Positions 8,591 through 18,605 of a DNA stretch of 64,000 nt are shown here, one piece after another. This DNA is from an uncultured Moraxella sp. GTDB lineage: Bacteria; Pseudomonadota; Gammaproteobacteria; Pseudomonadales; Moraxellaceae. Location: the NCBI GenBank assembly GCA_943908425.1, contig CALTTC010000008.1, forward strand, positions 1-64,000. Direction: 5' to 3'. Made by a program: the position numbers and the translations under genes. The notes under the pieces are model-generated. The model ran no database searches and had not been told where the DNA came from. It saw nothing but the letters and a program-made list of their open reading frames with translations. Position 1 is the first letter of the stretch; each line of letters opens with the position of its first letter.

Positions 8591-10245
8591 CTACAAAACA
8601 ACAGTCTCATCAGCAAAACTATTGTCGCCACGTGCCCCATCACAAAGCACCGAATAAACCGTGCAATTTAGGCGCTGTTTATCTTTATCAAGTTTTGCTT
8701 GAAAGCTTGGACTTAAGGCGCAGTCGCCATCTGATAGCATTAAGATATCGGCTTTTTTGTAGTTGGGTGTCTGCTCAATGATATTAAGGGCTTTATTTAA
8801 TGGCGTTTCAAAATCAGTACCGCCAGCAAATCCGCCTTGCAGAAACTTGAGTAACCCCGCCAAGCCATCGGTATCGCTTAGTTCATAGGATTTGATTTGA
8901 CCGCTTGAGCCAAACAAAATGACGTACAGACGGCGCTGTTCTTGCTTTAGAATGCCGGCAATGGCAAATAGCACCGCTTTAGCCTTCAGCAGTGGCTGTC
9001 CGCTCATACTTGCGGAGGTATCAACACAGGCAACCACAGGTCCTGTGATCTGTCGCTCGTAGGATTCATCAATTTCATCATTGATAAAATCTTTGCCACG
9101 CAGTTCATAAGTCAATAAATTCTTTTCAAGCAGGCGCGCGTAGAACAGATTCTCTAGCGTTTCATCTTCTAGGTTCATAAGCTCGCTTGGCAATAGGCGT
9201 ATGATGTCATCACTTAAATGCGTGCCGTGCATTTCATTTTTGCTGGCAACTGGGACTTTGATTTGCTTTTTTTGAGTTTCGCTCACATAGTTGCGACCCA
9301 TCTTGTGAGTGAGGTCTAAAATGGCACTATTGTTGGCAAGTTCACGCGCAAGGGCGCTAAAGTCGGTATCTTGGCACGCCATAAAGTCGTTATAGGATAA
9401 ATCACAACCCTTATTTAATACTAACAGCCCCTGCATTTCGTCATATTTATCTGACACCGCGCTTAAGGTAGCGCCAAACTCTTCTAGTCGTGCGAGTATA
9501 GAATTAGGGATATTTTCATCGCTAATCTCTTGCTGGTAGTCTTTGAGCTGTGCTAATTCTTCGCGGAGTTTTTCAATAAATTCAGGGGTTAAGGCTTGAT
9601 TTTTAAAAAATTCATTTTGGGCTTGCCAGTCGGGTTCTTGGGTGTCTTTAGCGCTGTTGTTATAATCCCATAATAGCCATTTGGTGGCGTTTAGCTTATT
9701 TCTGGCGACTTTTTTGAGGTCTGCCATCGTAGGTTCCCATTCGCCATCAAAAAGACTGGCTAACAGGTTATTACTAAGCGTCTGTACCAAATTGGGGTTA
9801 TGGCTAGCACTCTGGACGCATTTGCTAGAAAACTGATGGCAATTTTTGATGACAAGCCCATAAAAACTCTGCTCGCCGACACGGGCAAGGGCGGTATCAC
9901 TGACCGCAAAATCGCCCACTGCGGTTCTATGACTATCGCAGGATACATAAATTTTATCTTGAAATAGGCTTTTAGCAGTGAAATCATCAGGACTAGAAAG
10001 CTTAACGGTACTTTCCAAAACCTTATGCACAACAATATTACTGATGTTGTTGTCGCCAACATAAATCCCTGAATGCTTGACAACGCCATACAAATTACAA
10101 TATAAGACGCTGCCCTCAATGGGCGTAACGGTGGTGCGGTGGTGCGGTGGTGCGCGTCTATAAAGTTTTTGATGGCATTAAACCCAAAAGTTTTGCCAAT
10201 CAAGGAGGCGGCAAATTTACCAGCCTTTGCAATAATCCCTAGCAT
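8591..10245 (-). pseudogene. LRAT-like plus VWA (ViaA-like) protein, frame-disrupted by an 8-bp repeat
   Basis: The gene reads from ATG 10245 for about 36 codons, then the frame changes inside a tandem repeat of 8 bases at 10129-10154. With two repeat copies instead of three the frame would be continuous and give 548 residues. That product would have an LRAT/NlpC-like domain (HSGIYVGD with His near 55, and NCHQF with Cys near 133), a helical middle, and a C-terminal VWA domain from about residue 399 with MIDAS motif DTSAS, then TDFETP and SDGD. A C-terminal VWA after a helical region recalls ViaA. As written, translation from 10245 stops at 9760 after 161 residues. The ATG overlaps the stop of the upstream ATPase gene (TAATG). 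Either phase-variable or recently inactivated. Confidence 0.75.
10129..10154. repeat. Tandem 8-bp repeat (3.25 copies) that sets the reading frame of the LRAT-VWA gene
   Basis: The unit CGGTGGTG (plus strand) occurs three times in a row, followed by CG. On the coding strand it reads CACCACCG and encodes His/Thr/Arg or Pro codons depending on frame. Eight is not a multiple of three, so each gain or loss of a unit shifts the frame. Confidence 0.95.
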
Positions 10246-12227
10246 TAGTTTATCCAAATATTGTCTTTGAGCTGTTGTTCGCTAAAAGTGCTTGGCGTGG
10301 CGGATTGACTTTGGGTGCTCTTGCTGGCGTTGGGGGTGCAGAGCTGTCCGCGTTGTAGCTTTGGGTGATTGCTGTCACTGTCCCACTGCCAGACCTTATC
10401 AAAGTCCCAACCGAGATTATGCTCAAGGTAGTCTTGATTAAAAAAGCTGGGGTCAACGTTTGCGCCGTCTTTGCCATTGGCATCTGCTTGTAAATTTGAG
10501 GAAGAGTTGGTTAAAAGAGAGGCGTTATTCTGTAACGCAGTACTACTTTGCACGTTACCAACGATACGACCGTCTAAACCACTAACCATCTTTCTAAGTG
10601 TATCTGAGAATTTTGATATTGCAGCAGAGAATGAATCATTATTATAGCTATAACTGCTACTATTAGAGCGGTTATATTTGGCATTGACATAACCTGCCAT
10701 ACATGATTTAATTATGCCACTTGCTAGATTGCCAGCAATGGCACCGTTGCTTGAGACTCTGTCTACTTCAAAGTCGCCCTGTACATAGCAGTTGGCGATG
10801 GTGGTGTTTGCTACATGACAAGCTATTAAGCCAAAGCCGTTATCGCTATTTGAGCCAAAGCTAAAGCCGTTATCGCTATTTGAGCCAAAGCTAAAGCCGT
10901 TATCGCTATTTAAAACGATGTTGTTAGCTTCTACAAAGCAATTTAGGATAGTGCTATCCCTTGCTTTGTCTACTAAACTCACCCCAACAAGGCTCACGTT
11001 TTGTATCTTGCTATTTTTTATACTAGCAAAAAGTGGTTTACCGCTCTTATTACCCGTGATGGTGTAGCCATCGCCATCATAATAGCCATTAAAATCTTGA
11101 ATATCAAACCGGCCACTCTTGCTGATGGCTGAGCAGTCAATGTCTGCTATTTGTAGAAAATAATAGCCTTGCTGTCCTATCTCAGGCAGTGATAGTCTTT
11201 GTAAGTCATTGATGGTTTTAATCAAGAAAGGGTCATCTTGACTGCCTGTGCCTTGATAGCCTTTGATGAAGGTGCTACCGCTACTACTGGTCTTATTGCC
11301 AGCTACTGAGGCGCTGGCAGACTGATTGCCGCTGATGGCTTGTTTGATTAGGGTGGTTACTTGCGCTCTATGTTCAGGCTTGTTCCACAGACAATCTTTT
11401 AACAGTAAGATATCAGACGCATCTAGTGTATCACGTCCGTTACTTGCGGCAGATACTTTTAATAGATGAAGGGCTTTGACCAGACGGCGGTCGGATAATT
11501 GCTCGCTGTCATTATCGGCAAAGGTTTTTTTGTGCTGTTGCCATATACTTAAGATGGTGCTTTTGATGGGGTCAGGACAGCTGACGCTTTGGGCTTTTGT
11601 GCGCAATTGCTGTAAATCTTCATAAGTGAGGCGATATTCTTCAGGAATGGGTGTGGTGGTGAGCGAATCAAACAGCTCGCCCAATTGTTCTTGCTCTAAA
11701 TAATCCACATAATGCCGTAACAAAAAGCGGTCGTACAAGGCTAGTAGCTCTTGTTGTTCGGGCAATTCGTTGCTGGCGGCGATGACGGTTTTTAGGGGTG
11801 TTTTGATAGACTGCGTGCCATTGTGGTAAGTGCGTTCGTTTAAGATGGTGAGCAGGGCGTTTAGAATGGATGAGCTCGCCTTAAAGATTTCATCCAAAAA
11901 CGCCACTTGGACATCGGGTAGGTAGCCATCGGTTTTACGGTGAAAATTGTCTTTTTTTAGCTCGCTAAGCGATAAGGGACCAAACAGCTCTTCTGGGGTA
12001 GAAAATTTAGTGAGCAGGTATTCAAAGTAATCGTTGCCATCGCTTACTAGTGCTTGACTAATTCGCCGTGCCAACTGGCTTTTGGCGGTGCCGGGTGGAC
12101 CAACCAATAAGATATTTTCTCCTGCCAATAAGCCAAGTAGGGCAGTTTGGATAATGGGTTTTCGCCCAACCAATCCTTGATTTAGGTGGGTTTGTAGATG
12201 GATAAGCTTGGTGGTTAAATCGGTCAT
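10245..12227 (-). CDS. RavA-like MoxR AAA+ ATPase with a C-terminal beta-helix-like repeat region
   Basis: A 660-residue protein. Residues 1-300 are a MoxR ATPase of the RavA type: Walker A GPPGTAKS (43-50), FSTPEELFGPLS, Walker B VAFLDE (108-113), LNERTYHNG and AASNELPE. RavA and its VWA partner ViaA act as a chaperone-like pair in Escherichia coli; the adjacent LRAT-VWA gene fits that partner role. The rest is unlike RavA. After a serine-rich linker comes DDPFLIKTINDLQ and a series of short G/N-rich beta repeats similar to GLUG-type solenoids, including SNSDNGFSFG units repeated in tandem. No signal peptide is present, so the tail should be cytoplasmic. AAAGGGAC precedes the ATG. Confidence 0.8.
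   Translation of the reverse strand: MTDLTTKLIHLQTHLNQGLVGRKPIIQTALLGLLAGENILLVGPPGTAKSQLARRISQALVSDGNDYFEYLLTKFSTPEELFGPLSLSELKKDNFHRKTDGYLPDVQVAFLDEIFKASSSILNALLTILNERTYHNGTQSIKTPLKTVIAASNELPEQQELLALYDRFLLRHYVDYLEQEQLGELFDSLTTTPIPEEYRLTYEDLQQLRTKAQSVSCPDPIKSTILSIWQQHKKTFADNDSEQLSDRRLVKALHLLKVSAASNGRDTLDASDILLLKDCLWNKPEHRAQVTTLIKQAISGNQSASASVAGNKTSSSGSTFIKGYQGTGSQDDPFLIKTINDLQRLSLPEIGQQGYYFLQIADIDCSAISKSGRFDIQDFNGYYDGDGYTITGNKSGKPLFASIKNSKIQNVSLVGVSLVDKARDSTILNCFVEANNIVLNSDNGFSFGSNSDNGFSFGSNSDNGFGLIACHVANTTIANCYVQGDFEVDRVSSNGAIAGNLASGIIKSCMAGYVNAKYNRSNSSSYSYNNDSFSAAISKFSDTLRKMVSGLDGRIVGNVQSSTALQNNASLLTNSSSNLQADANGKDGANVDPSFFNQDYLEHNLGWDFDKVWQWDSDSNHPKLQRGQLCTPNASKSTQSQSATPSTFSEQQLKDNIWIN
10835..10911. 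repeat. 30-bp in-frame tandem repeat in the RavA-like ATPase gene
   Basis: Two exact 30-bp units (10835-10864, 10865-10894) and a partial third to 10911. They encode a 10-residue unit containing SDNGFSFG. Because 30 is a multiple of three, copy changes would alter the length of the beta-repeat tail without breaking the frame. Confidence 0.95.
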
Positions 12228-12300
12228 TTAAGTCCCTTTAGGTTTAGGTACAGTAAAATCGCTATTGTAACAAAAAACAATCATAAAAACAGCCCAAACA

Positions 12301-12329
12301 AAAAAAATAGCGTCAAAATCTGACGCTAT
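12301..12329 (-). terminator. Rho-independent terminator of the acetyl-CoA hydrolase gene
   Basis: A perfect 9-bp stem, ATAGCGTCA (12307-12315) with TGACGCTAT (12321-12329), and a 5-base loop. On the minus strand it is followed by a run of T (plus-strand A run 12301-12307). It lies 28 bases downstream of the gene ending at 12357. Confidence 0.9.
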
Positions 12330-12356
12330 CTTTATTTTGGTTGGAAGTGCGATGGT

Positions 12357-13880
12357 TTATTTAATCCGCATATCGCCAGTTTCTACAAAACGTTGATGCC
12401 ACGATAGGGCTTCTAGCAGGATATGGGGCGTTTGCATACCGCCACCTGCCTTGACGGCACGGTCAAAATAATCTTGGAGCATAGGGCGGTAATCAGGGTG
12501 TGAGCAGTTGTCAATGATAAGCTTGGCACGCTCTCTTGGGGCTTTACCACGCAAATCAGCCATACCTTGCTCGGTAACCACAAACATCACATCGTGTTCA
12601 GTGTGGTCGTGATGGCTAACCATTGGGACGATGGCGGATATTTTACCGTCTTTGGCGGTTGATGGGCTGACATAAAAAGAGAAAAAGCCGTTTCTTGTAA
12701 AATCGCCCGAACCGCCGATACCGTTCATCATTTTTGAACCCATAATATGCGTTGAATTGATATTACCATAAATATCCGCTTCAATCATCGCGTTCATACC
12801 AATGACCCCAAGGCGACGAATTAGCTCTGGGTTGTTGGTGATTTCCATTGGACGCAAAACGATTTTATCACGCAAAAATTCAATATTGTCATTAAAGCGT
12901 TGTAGAGCATCGGGGCTAAATGATAATGCCGTGGCAGACGCTGATTTCATCTTGCCTGCGATAATCAAATCCAACATACCATCTTGTAATACTTCAGTAT
13001 AACCGACCAACTCATCAAATGGGGCGTCCATTAGCCCTGCCAGCACTGCATTGGCAACGTTGCCTACACCAGATTGTAGGGGCAGTAAGTTTTTGGGTAA
13101 GCGACCTTGCTTGACTTCGTGAGCAAAAAAGTCAATAATTTGGGCGGCGATGCGTTTTGATGTGTCGTCAGGTTCAGCAAATTTAGAATTGCGGTCAAAG
13201 GCATCGGTCATTACAATCGCTACAATCTTATCCAAATCGCATTCTAAGTAAGGCGTACCGATACGGTCATCTGGCTTAACCAAAGGAATGGGCTTGCGGT
13301 TTGGGGGCGTGCCAATGTCCAAATAAATATCGTGCATTGTTTCAAGCAATTCGTGCTGTTTGGTGTTAATCTCAATGATGACTTGCTTGGCAGCTTTTAG
13401 TACTTCATTACAATGTCCAATGCCCATTGCGGGAATAATTTTACCGTCTTCTGTAATACCTGTGGCTTCAATAATGGCAACTGCCATATCGCCATAAAAG
13501 CCTTGGCGAATCTGTTGTTCAACGTGCGATAGGTGCATGTCTTGGTAATAGGTATTGCCACTATTGATGTTGTTACGCAAAGTGGGGTCAGATTGGAAAG
13601 GATTGCGAAATTTAATTGCCCCAGCGTCTGCTAGCACGCCATCGCATTCAGGTGCGGTTGATGCCCCTGTAATCATACGAATGCCAAAACTTTCACCTTT
13701 GGCGTGCAAATTGCGGGCTTTATTGGCGATAGCGGTGGGAAGGGCTTTTGGATAGCCTGCCCCTGTAAAGCCACTAATACCGACGACCATATCGTCTTTA
13801 ATAAATTCAGCGGCGGTGTCAGCACTCATCACTTTGTTGCGTAAGCCTTCGTGTTTAATGCGTGTGTTTACTTCACTCAT
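12357..13880 (-). CDS. Acetyl-CoA hydrolase / succinyl-CoA:acetate CoA-transferase family protein
   Basis: A 507-residue class I CoA-transferase of the Ach1/Cat1/AarC group, typical length about 500. Landmarks are GISGFTGAGYPKALP near residue 33, GASTAPECDG, GVGNVANAV near 275, YTEVLQDG (its Glu is the expected catalytic residue that forms the glutamyl-CoA intermediate), and HIMGSKMMNGIGGSGDF. Enzymes of this group move CoA between succinate and acetate and so either recycle acetate or detoxify acetyl-CoA; sequence alone does not separate transferase from hydrolase activity. It is monocistronic, with GGAG before the ATG and a strong terminator after. Confidence 0.88.
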   Translation of the reverse strand: MSEVNTRIKHEGLRNKVMSADTAAEFIKDDMVVGISGFTGAGYPKALPTAIANKARNLHAKGESFGIRMITGASTAPECDGVLADAGAIKFRNPFQSDPTLRNNINSGNTYYQDMHLSHVEQQIRQGFYGDMAVAIIEATGITEDGKIIPAMGIGHCNEVLKAAKQVIIEINTKQHELLETMHDIYLDIGTPPNRKPIPLVKPDDRIGTPYLECDLDKIVAIVMTDAFDRNSKFAEPDDTSKRIAAQIIDFFAHEVKQGRLPKNLLPLQSGVGNVANAVLAGLMDAPFDELVGYTEVLQDGMLDLIIAGKMKSASATALSFSPDALQRFNDNIEFLRDKIVLRPMEITNNPELIRRLGVIGMNAMIEADIYGNINSTHIMGSKMMNGIGGSGDFTRNGFFSFYVSPSTAKDGKISAIVPMVSHHDHTEHDVMFVVTEQGMADLRGKAPRERAKLIIDNCSHPDYRPMLQDYFDRAVKAGGGMQTPHILLEALSWHQRFVETGDMRIK

Positions 13881-14373
13881 TGCTAATTCTCCGTTGGTTA
13901 TTTGCGATTGGTATTACTAAACGTGCCTAATGCTAAATGTGCAAAAGCACTTGGGTTAATATAACGCAAATGGGGTAATATCTCAAGGGGCAATTTGTTG
14001 CCTTGTTGTTTTGGGGTGATTTTTTGAGTTTAAAGCTTGGACTAAATAACGCTTAAAAAGTTTGAGTGCTAGGATAGATGGACTAGGGCAGATGAATGGA
14101 ATATGAAAATTGGGGGTTTTATATTATAAAATTGGCTGTTGGTCTAATTGATTGTCTTTTTATCTTTGTTTGTTTGTCTAAGGTTTTCACTTAAAGATGT
14201 TGGCGGTATTTGTAATGAGTTTTTATTTAATTTGGTTGTCGTCATTTAGCCCAATCATTTAACACAAAACCACCCAATCTATTGTGTTAAAGGATTGGGT
14301 TAATAAATTATTGAGCTTTGAACTGGTAAGTCAATAAGTAATTAAACCAATAAACCAATCAATTTTAGCTTAA
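13881..14373. other. Noncoding gap between the CoA-transferase gene and argG
   Basis: About 490 bases without a credible gene. The part nearest 13880 must hold the promoter of the CoA-transferase gene. The middle is AT-rich, with the palindromic TATATTATA near 14121. The end holds a hairpin downstream of argG, described separately. Confidence 0.5.
14272..14300 (-). terminator. Possible hairpin downstream of argG
   Basis: ACCCAATC (14272-14279) pairs with GATTGGGT (14293-14300) across a 13-base loop. On the argG strand it is followed by GGTTTTGTG, not a clean T run, so this is a weak terminator candidate. Confidence 0.45.
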
Positions 14374-15693
<1,320 letters not shown>

Positions 15694-15930
15694 TTAATTT
15701 TCCTTGTGTGGTGATTGCATTTTTGTGCTGAAATATTTTAGCGTTTAACGAATTTTTAAGCTTAACACTAGGGTAATTGCCATCAAGTAATTATCGCAAT
15801 CTTATTGTAGCATTTTTTGCTGATAACGGTGAGTTTTTTATATAGCGGTTAATTGCTAGGATAAAAATGGCTTGCTATTGAACGCAAATTTGTTTATGTT
15901 AGTGGTTTAACTGCTTAATTTGGAGCAACA

Positions 15931-17160
15931 ATGACAATTACCATTGCCTACCAATCCGCCCAGTCGCTATCGGCTGATAATAAACGCCTTGCCATTATCA
16001 CCTTTGATAATCAAAAATCGCTTAATGCCCAAACGCTGGCAATGGTTGTAGCAACCCAAAAAGCCCTTGATGAATGGCGAGATGACAGCAGTATTTGTGC
16101 GGTAGTGTTGCGTGGGGCGGGCGATAAAGCGTTTTGTGCGGGGGGCGATATTCGCCGTTTATATTATGCTGTGTGCAACAAAGAGGGTATCAATCAAGGT
16201 GATGACAGTCTAATCACGAGTAGTCAAATCAGCAATAGCCAATCTGCTGACAGTCAAACTACTGACAGTCAAATCGCCAACCAAAACGCCAATCATCAAT
16301 CTAGCAAGATAATTGATAATCAAGCTGATAATTTACCAAGCGTTGATGTGTTTTTTGAGAATGAGTATGGGTTGATTGAGATGCTGGCAACTTATCCTAA
16401 GCCGATTTTGGCGTGGGGCAGTGGTATTGTGATGGGCGGTGGACTGGGGATTTTGGCGGCATCTAGCCATAAAGTGGTTACCGATACCACCTTAATGGCA
16501 ATGCCTGAAGTCAGTATTGGGCTGTTTCCTGACGCTGGAGGGTCTTATTTTTTAAACCGTATGATGGGCAAGGTAGGATTATTTTTGGGATTAACAGGGG
16601 CAAGGTTTACTGGCTGTGATGCTTGTTTTTTGGGACTTGGCGATTATTTTGTGGCAAATGATGGTTACGATAAGATAATGAACACTTTAAGCGATACCAA
16701 GTGGGGCGACGACACGTCTAATTTTCATACCCTAACGCAAGTGCTAAGCGGGTTTCACAAGCCACAAGATCCAAGCCAAAGCACGGTTTTGGCGCATATG
16801 AGTACCATCAATCGTTTGATGAATGCAGGGGATTTATTGGCGGTGGATAATGCTTTGAGCAATTATGCAGGCGATAGTGTATTTATCCAGCAGGCGATTT
16901 TATCCTATAAGGCAGGGTCAGCCATCACCAAAGCGGTAACGTGGGCGATTTATCATAAGGTGGCAACGTGGTCGCTTAGTGAAATTTTGGCATTGGAGCT
17001 TAATGTGGCTATCAACAGTTGTATAGAGGGCGATTTTGCCGAAGGGGTGCGTGCTTTGTTGATTGCTAAGGACAAATCGCCCCATTGGCGATACACGCTT
17101 GATAAGTTACCCAAAGATTATGCCGAGCGGTATCTGACACGCCCTTTTATTAACGCATAA
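15931..17160 (+). CDS. Enoyl-CoA hydratase/isomerase family protein, 3-hydroxyisobutyryl-CoA hydrolase-like
   Basis: A 409-residue crotonase-fold protein. KAFCAGGDIRRLY (near residue 70), FFENEYGLIEMLATYPKP, GIVMGGGLG (oxyanion hole) and MPEVSIGLFPDAGGSYFL match 3-hydroxyisobutyryl-CoA hydrolase, a valine-degradation enzyme, better than plain enoyl-CoA hydratase. Between the first and second motifs sits a block of about 45 residues made almost only of S, Q, N, T and D, absent from the family. It ends in a hairpin terminator. No valine-degradation neighbours are present, so the exact substrate is open. RBS TTGGAG lies before the ATG. Confidence 0.85.
   Translation: MTITIAYQSAQSLSADNKRLAIITFDNQKSLNAQTLAMVVATQKALDEWRDDSSICAVVLRGAGDKAFCAGGDIRRLYYAVCNKEGINQGDDSLITSSQISNSQSADSQTTDSQIANQNANHQSSKIIDNQADNLPSVDVFFENEYGLIEMLATYPKPILAWGSGIVMGGGLGILAASSHKVVTDTTLMAMPEVSIGLFPDAGGSYFLNRMMGKVGLFLGLTGARFTGCDACFLGLGDYFVANDGYDKIMNTLSDTKWGDDTSNFHTLTQVLSGFHKPQDPSQSTVLAHMSTINRLMNAGDLLAVDNALSNYAGDSVFIQQAILSYKAGSAITKAVTWAIYHKVATWSLSEILALELNVAINSCIEGDFAEGVRALLIAKDKSPHWRYTLDKLPKDYAERYLTRPFINA
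16195..16345. repeat. Low-complexity S/Q/N/D-coding insertion with short direct repeats
   Basis: The stretch repeats variants of GACAGTCAAA and AATCAxxAAT and encodes runs such as SQTTDSQIANQNANHQ. It is in frame within the crotonase-family gene and falls between two conserved motifs, so it likely forms a disordered surface loop. Confidence 0.7.
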
Positions 17161-17167
17161 ACAAATA

Positions 17168-17196
17168 AAAAAACCAATCAGAGCGATTGGTTTTTT
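17168..17196. terminator. Bidirectional terminator between the crotonase gene and fbpA
   Basis: CCAATC (17174-17179) pairs with GATTGG (17185-17190) over a 5-base loop, flanked by an A run on the left and a T run on the right. It can stop both the plus-strand crotonase transcript and the minus-strand fbpA transcript. Confidence 0.88.
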
Positions 17197-17263
17197 GGTT
17201 ATTTGGGCAGTGCTGGTGGATTTGCTAATTTGCCAACTTCTGCCCAAAATTGCCACAAATGGC

Positions 17264-18280
17264 TTATTGATAGCCAGCTTTTTTCATGAGCATAATGGCT
17301 TTTTGTTGGTTTTTGCCAGCAACGGAGACGTTAATAAAGTCTTGCTTAAAGCGTCCCCAGCTTGCCACTTTGGGGTCGGGGGCGACACGTACAGAGGCAG
17401 GGTATTCATTGTTTAAATCAGCAAATAAATTTTGTGCTTCTGGGCCAGATAGCCACTCAATGAATTTTTGTGCTTCGGCGGCGTTTTTGCTGTGCTTGAC
17501 CACGCCAGCGCCAGAGACATTCACGTGCGTGCCACGTCCGTTTTGGTTGGCAAAAAACACTTTGACGTTTTTGGCAAAGCCTGGGTTTTTATCCAAGATA
17601 CGCCCATAATAATAAGTGTTAGCGATACCCACATCGCATTGACCGGTGGCGATGGCTTCCAGCATGGCGGTGTCGTTAGGAAAGGGTTTGGTGGCAAGAT
17701 TCTTCACCCAGCCTTTGACCACTTGCTCGGTCTTAGCGGCACCGATATTGGCAATCATTGTGCCAACCAATGACTGATTGTAGACATTGTTAGAGGTGCG
17801 TAGGCAGAGCTTGCCTTTCCATTTAGTGTTTGCCAAGTCTTCATAGGTGGATAATTGGCTTGGCGAGACTTTGTTAGGATTATAAAAAATGGTGCGCGCA
17901 CGTACTGACAAGCCTGTCCAGTTGCCTTGTGGGTCTCTTAGGTGTGAGGGAATGTTGGATTTGATAACGCTTGAATTGATGGGCTTAAAGATGCCTTGTT
18001 GGGTTGCTTGCCACAAGTTGCCGCCATCCACGGTGATAAGCACGTCCGCTTTGGTGTTTTTGCCTTCGGCTTTGATTTTTTCAATTAACGGCCCTGCTTT
18101 ATCGCTCACGATATTAATTTTGGTGCCCGTTTTTTGCTGATATTTTTGGGCGATGGGGCGTAACAGCTCATCGGCGCGTGATGAATAGACGGTCAATTCT
18201 GTAGCGAACACTGGTGCACTTGCCACGATGGTAGCGAGCGCCAAGGCTAGTTTAGCAGGAGTTAAGCGAAATTTTGTCAT
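17264..18280 (-). CDS. fbpA: Periplasmic ferric-iron-binding protein of an Fbp/Fut-type ABC transporter
   Basis: A 338-residue solute-binding protein. A signal peptide (residues 1-26, positive start, hydrophobic core, cleavage likely after VFA) sends it to the periplasm. The mature protein begins [23 protein letters not shown] near residue 220 carries the paired tyrosines that bind Fe3+ in FbpA/FutA proteins. It is divergent from the permease and ATPase genes, with a Fur box in the shared 313-base promoter region, so iron starvation should induce both sides. Family call is strong; the gene name is by analogy. Confidence 0.9.
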   Translation of the reverse strand: MTKFRLTPAKLALALATIVASAPVFATELTVYSSRADELLRPIAQKYQQKTGTKINIVSDKAGPLIEKIKAEGKNTKADVLITVDGGNLWQATQQGIFKPINSSVIKSNIPSHLRDPQGNWTGLSVRARTIFYNPNKVSPSQLSTYEDLANTKWKGKLCLRTSNNVYNQSLVGTMIANIGAAKTEQVVKGWVKNLATKPFPNDTAMLEAIATGQCDVGIANTYYYGRILDKNPGFAKNVKVFFANQNGRGTHVNVSGAGVVKHSKNAAEAQKFIEWLSGPEAQNLFADLNNEYPASVRVAPDPKVASWGRFKQDFINVSVAGKNQQKAIMLMKKAGYQ

Positions 18281-18402
18281 GGTGTATTCCTAATAATGGA
18301 CTTAAAAACAGATTGCTTTTTTATTATAATGGGTTACAATTAGTTTGTAAACAAGAAATATAATCATTTGTGTTAAAATCATAAATAACTCATTGTATCG
18401 TG

Positions 18403-18421
18403 GTTAATGATAATTATTTTT
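18403..18421. promoter_or_regulatory. Fur box between fbpA and fbpBC
   Basis: The 19 bases GTTAATGATAATTATTTTT match the classical Fur consensus at 15 of 19 positions. It lies between the divergent fbpA and fbpB starts, as expected for iron-dependent repression. The rest of 18281-18605 is AT-rich with no other nameable site. Confidence 0.75.
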
Positions 18422-18605
18422 AATGGTTGAATGGCAAATTTGGCAACTAAGTAATTTAGCAAGCATTGGTAAATCAGTAATCGGCAAGTCAGTAATCTAG
18501 TTAAGTTCTGCAAGCTGATGGCAAGCCCTTATAAAAGCGATTATAAAAGCGATAATTGGCAAAATCAGTAAGCCCCTTAGCTAAGCAATAACGTTGGATA
18601 AACAT

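Noticed and set aside
9760..10257. Separate 165-codon gene at the 5' end of the LRAT-VWA locus
   Set aside because: Only its first 36 or so codons look real; past the 8-bp repeat it is the wrong frame of the LRAT-VWA gene.
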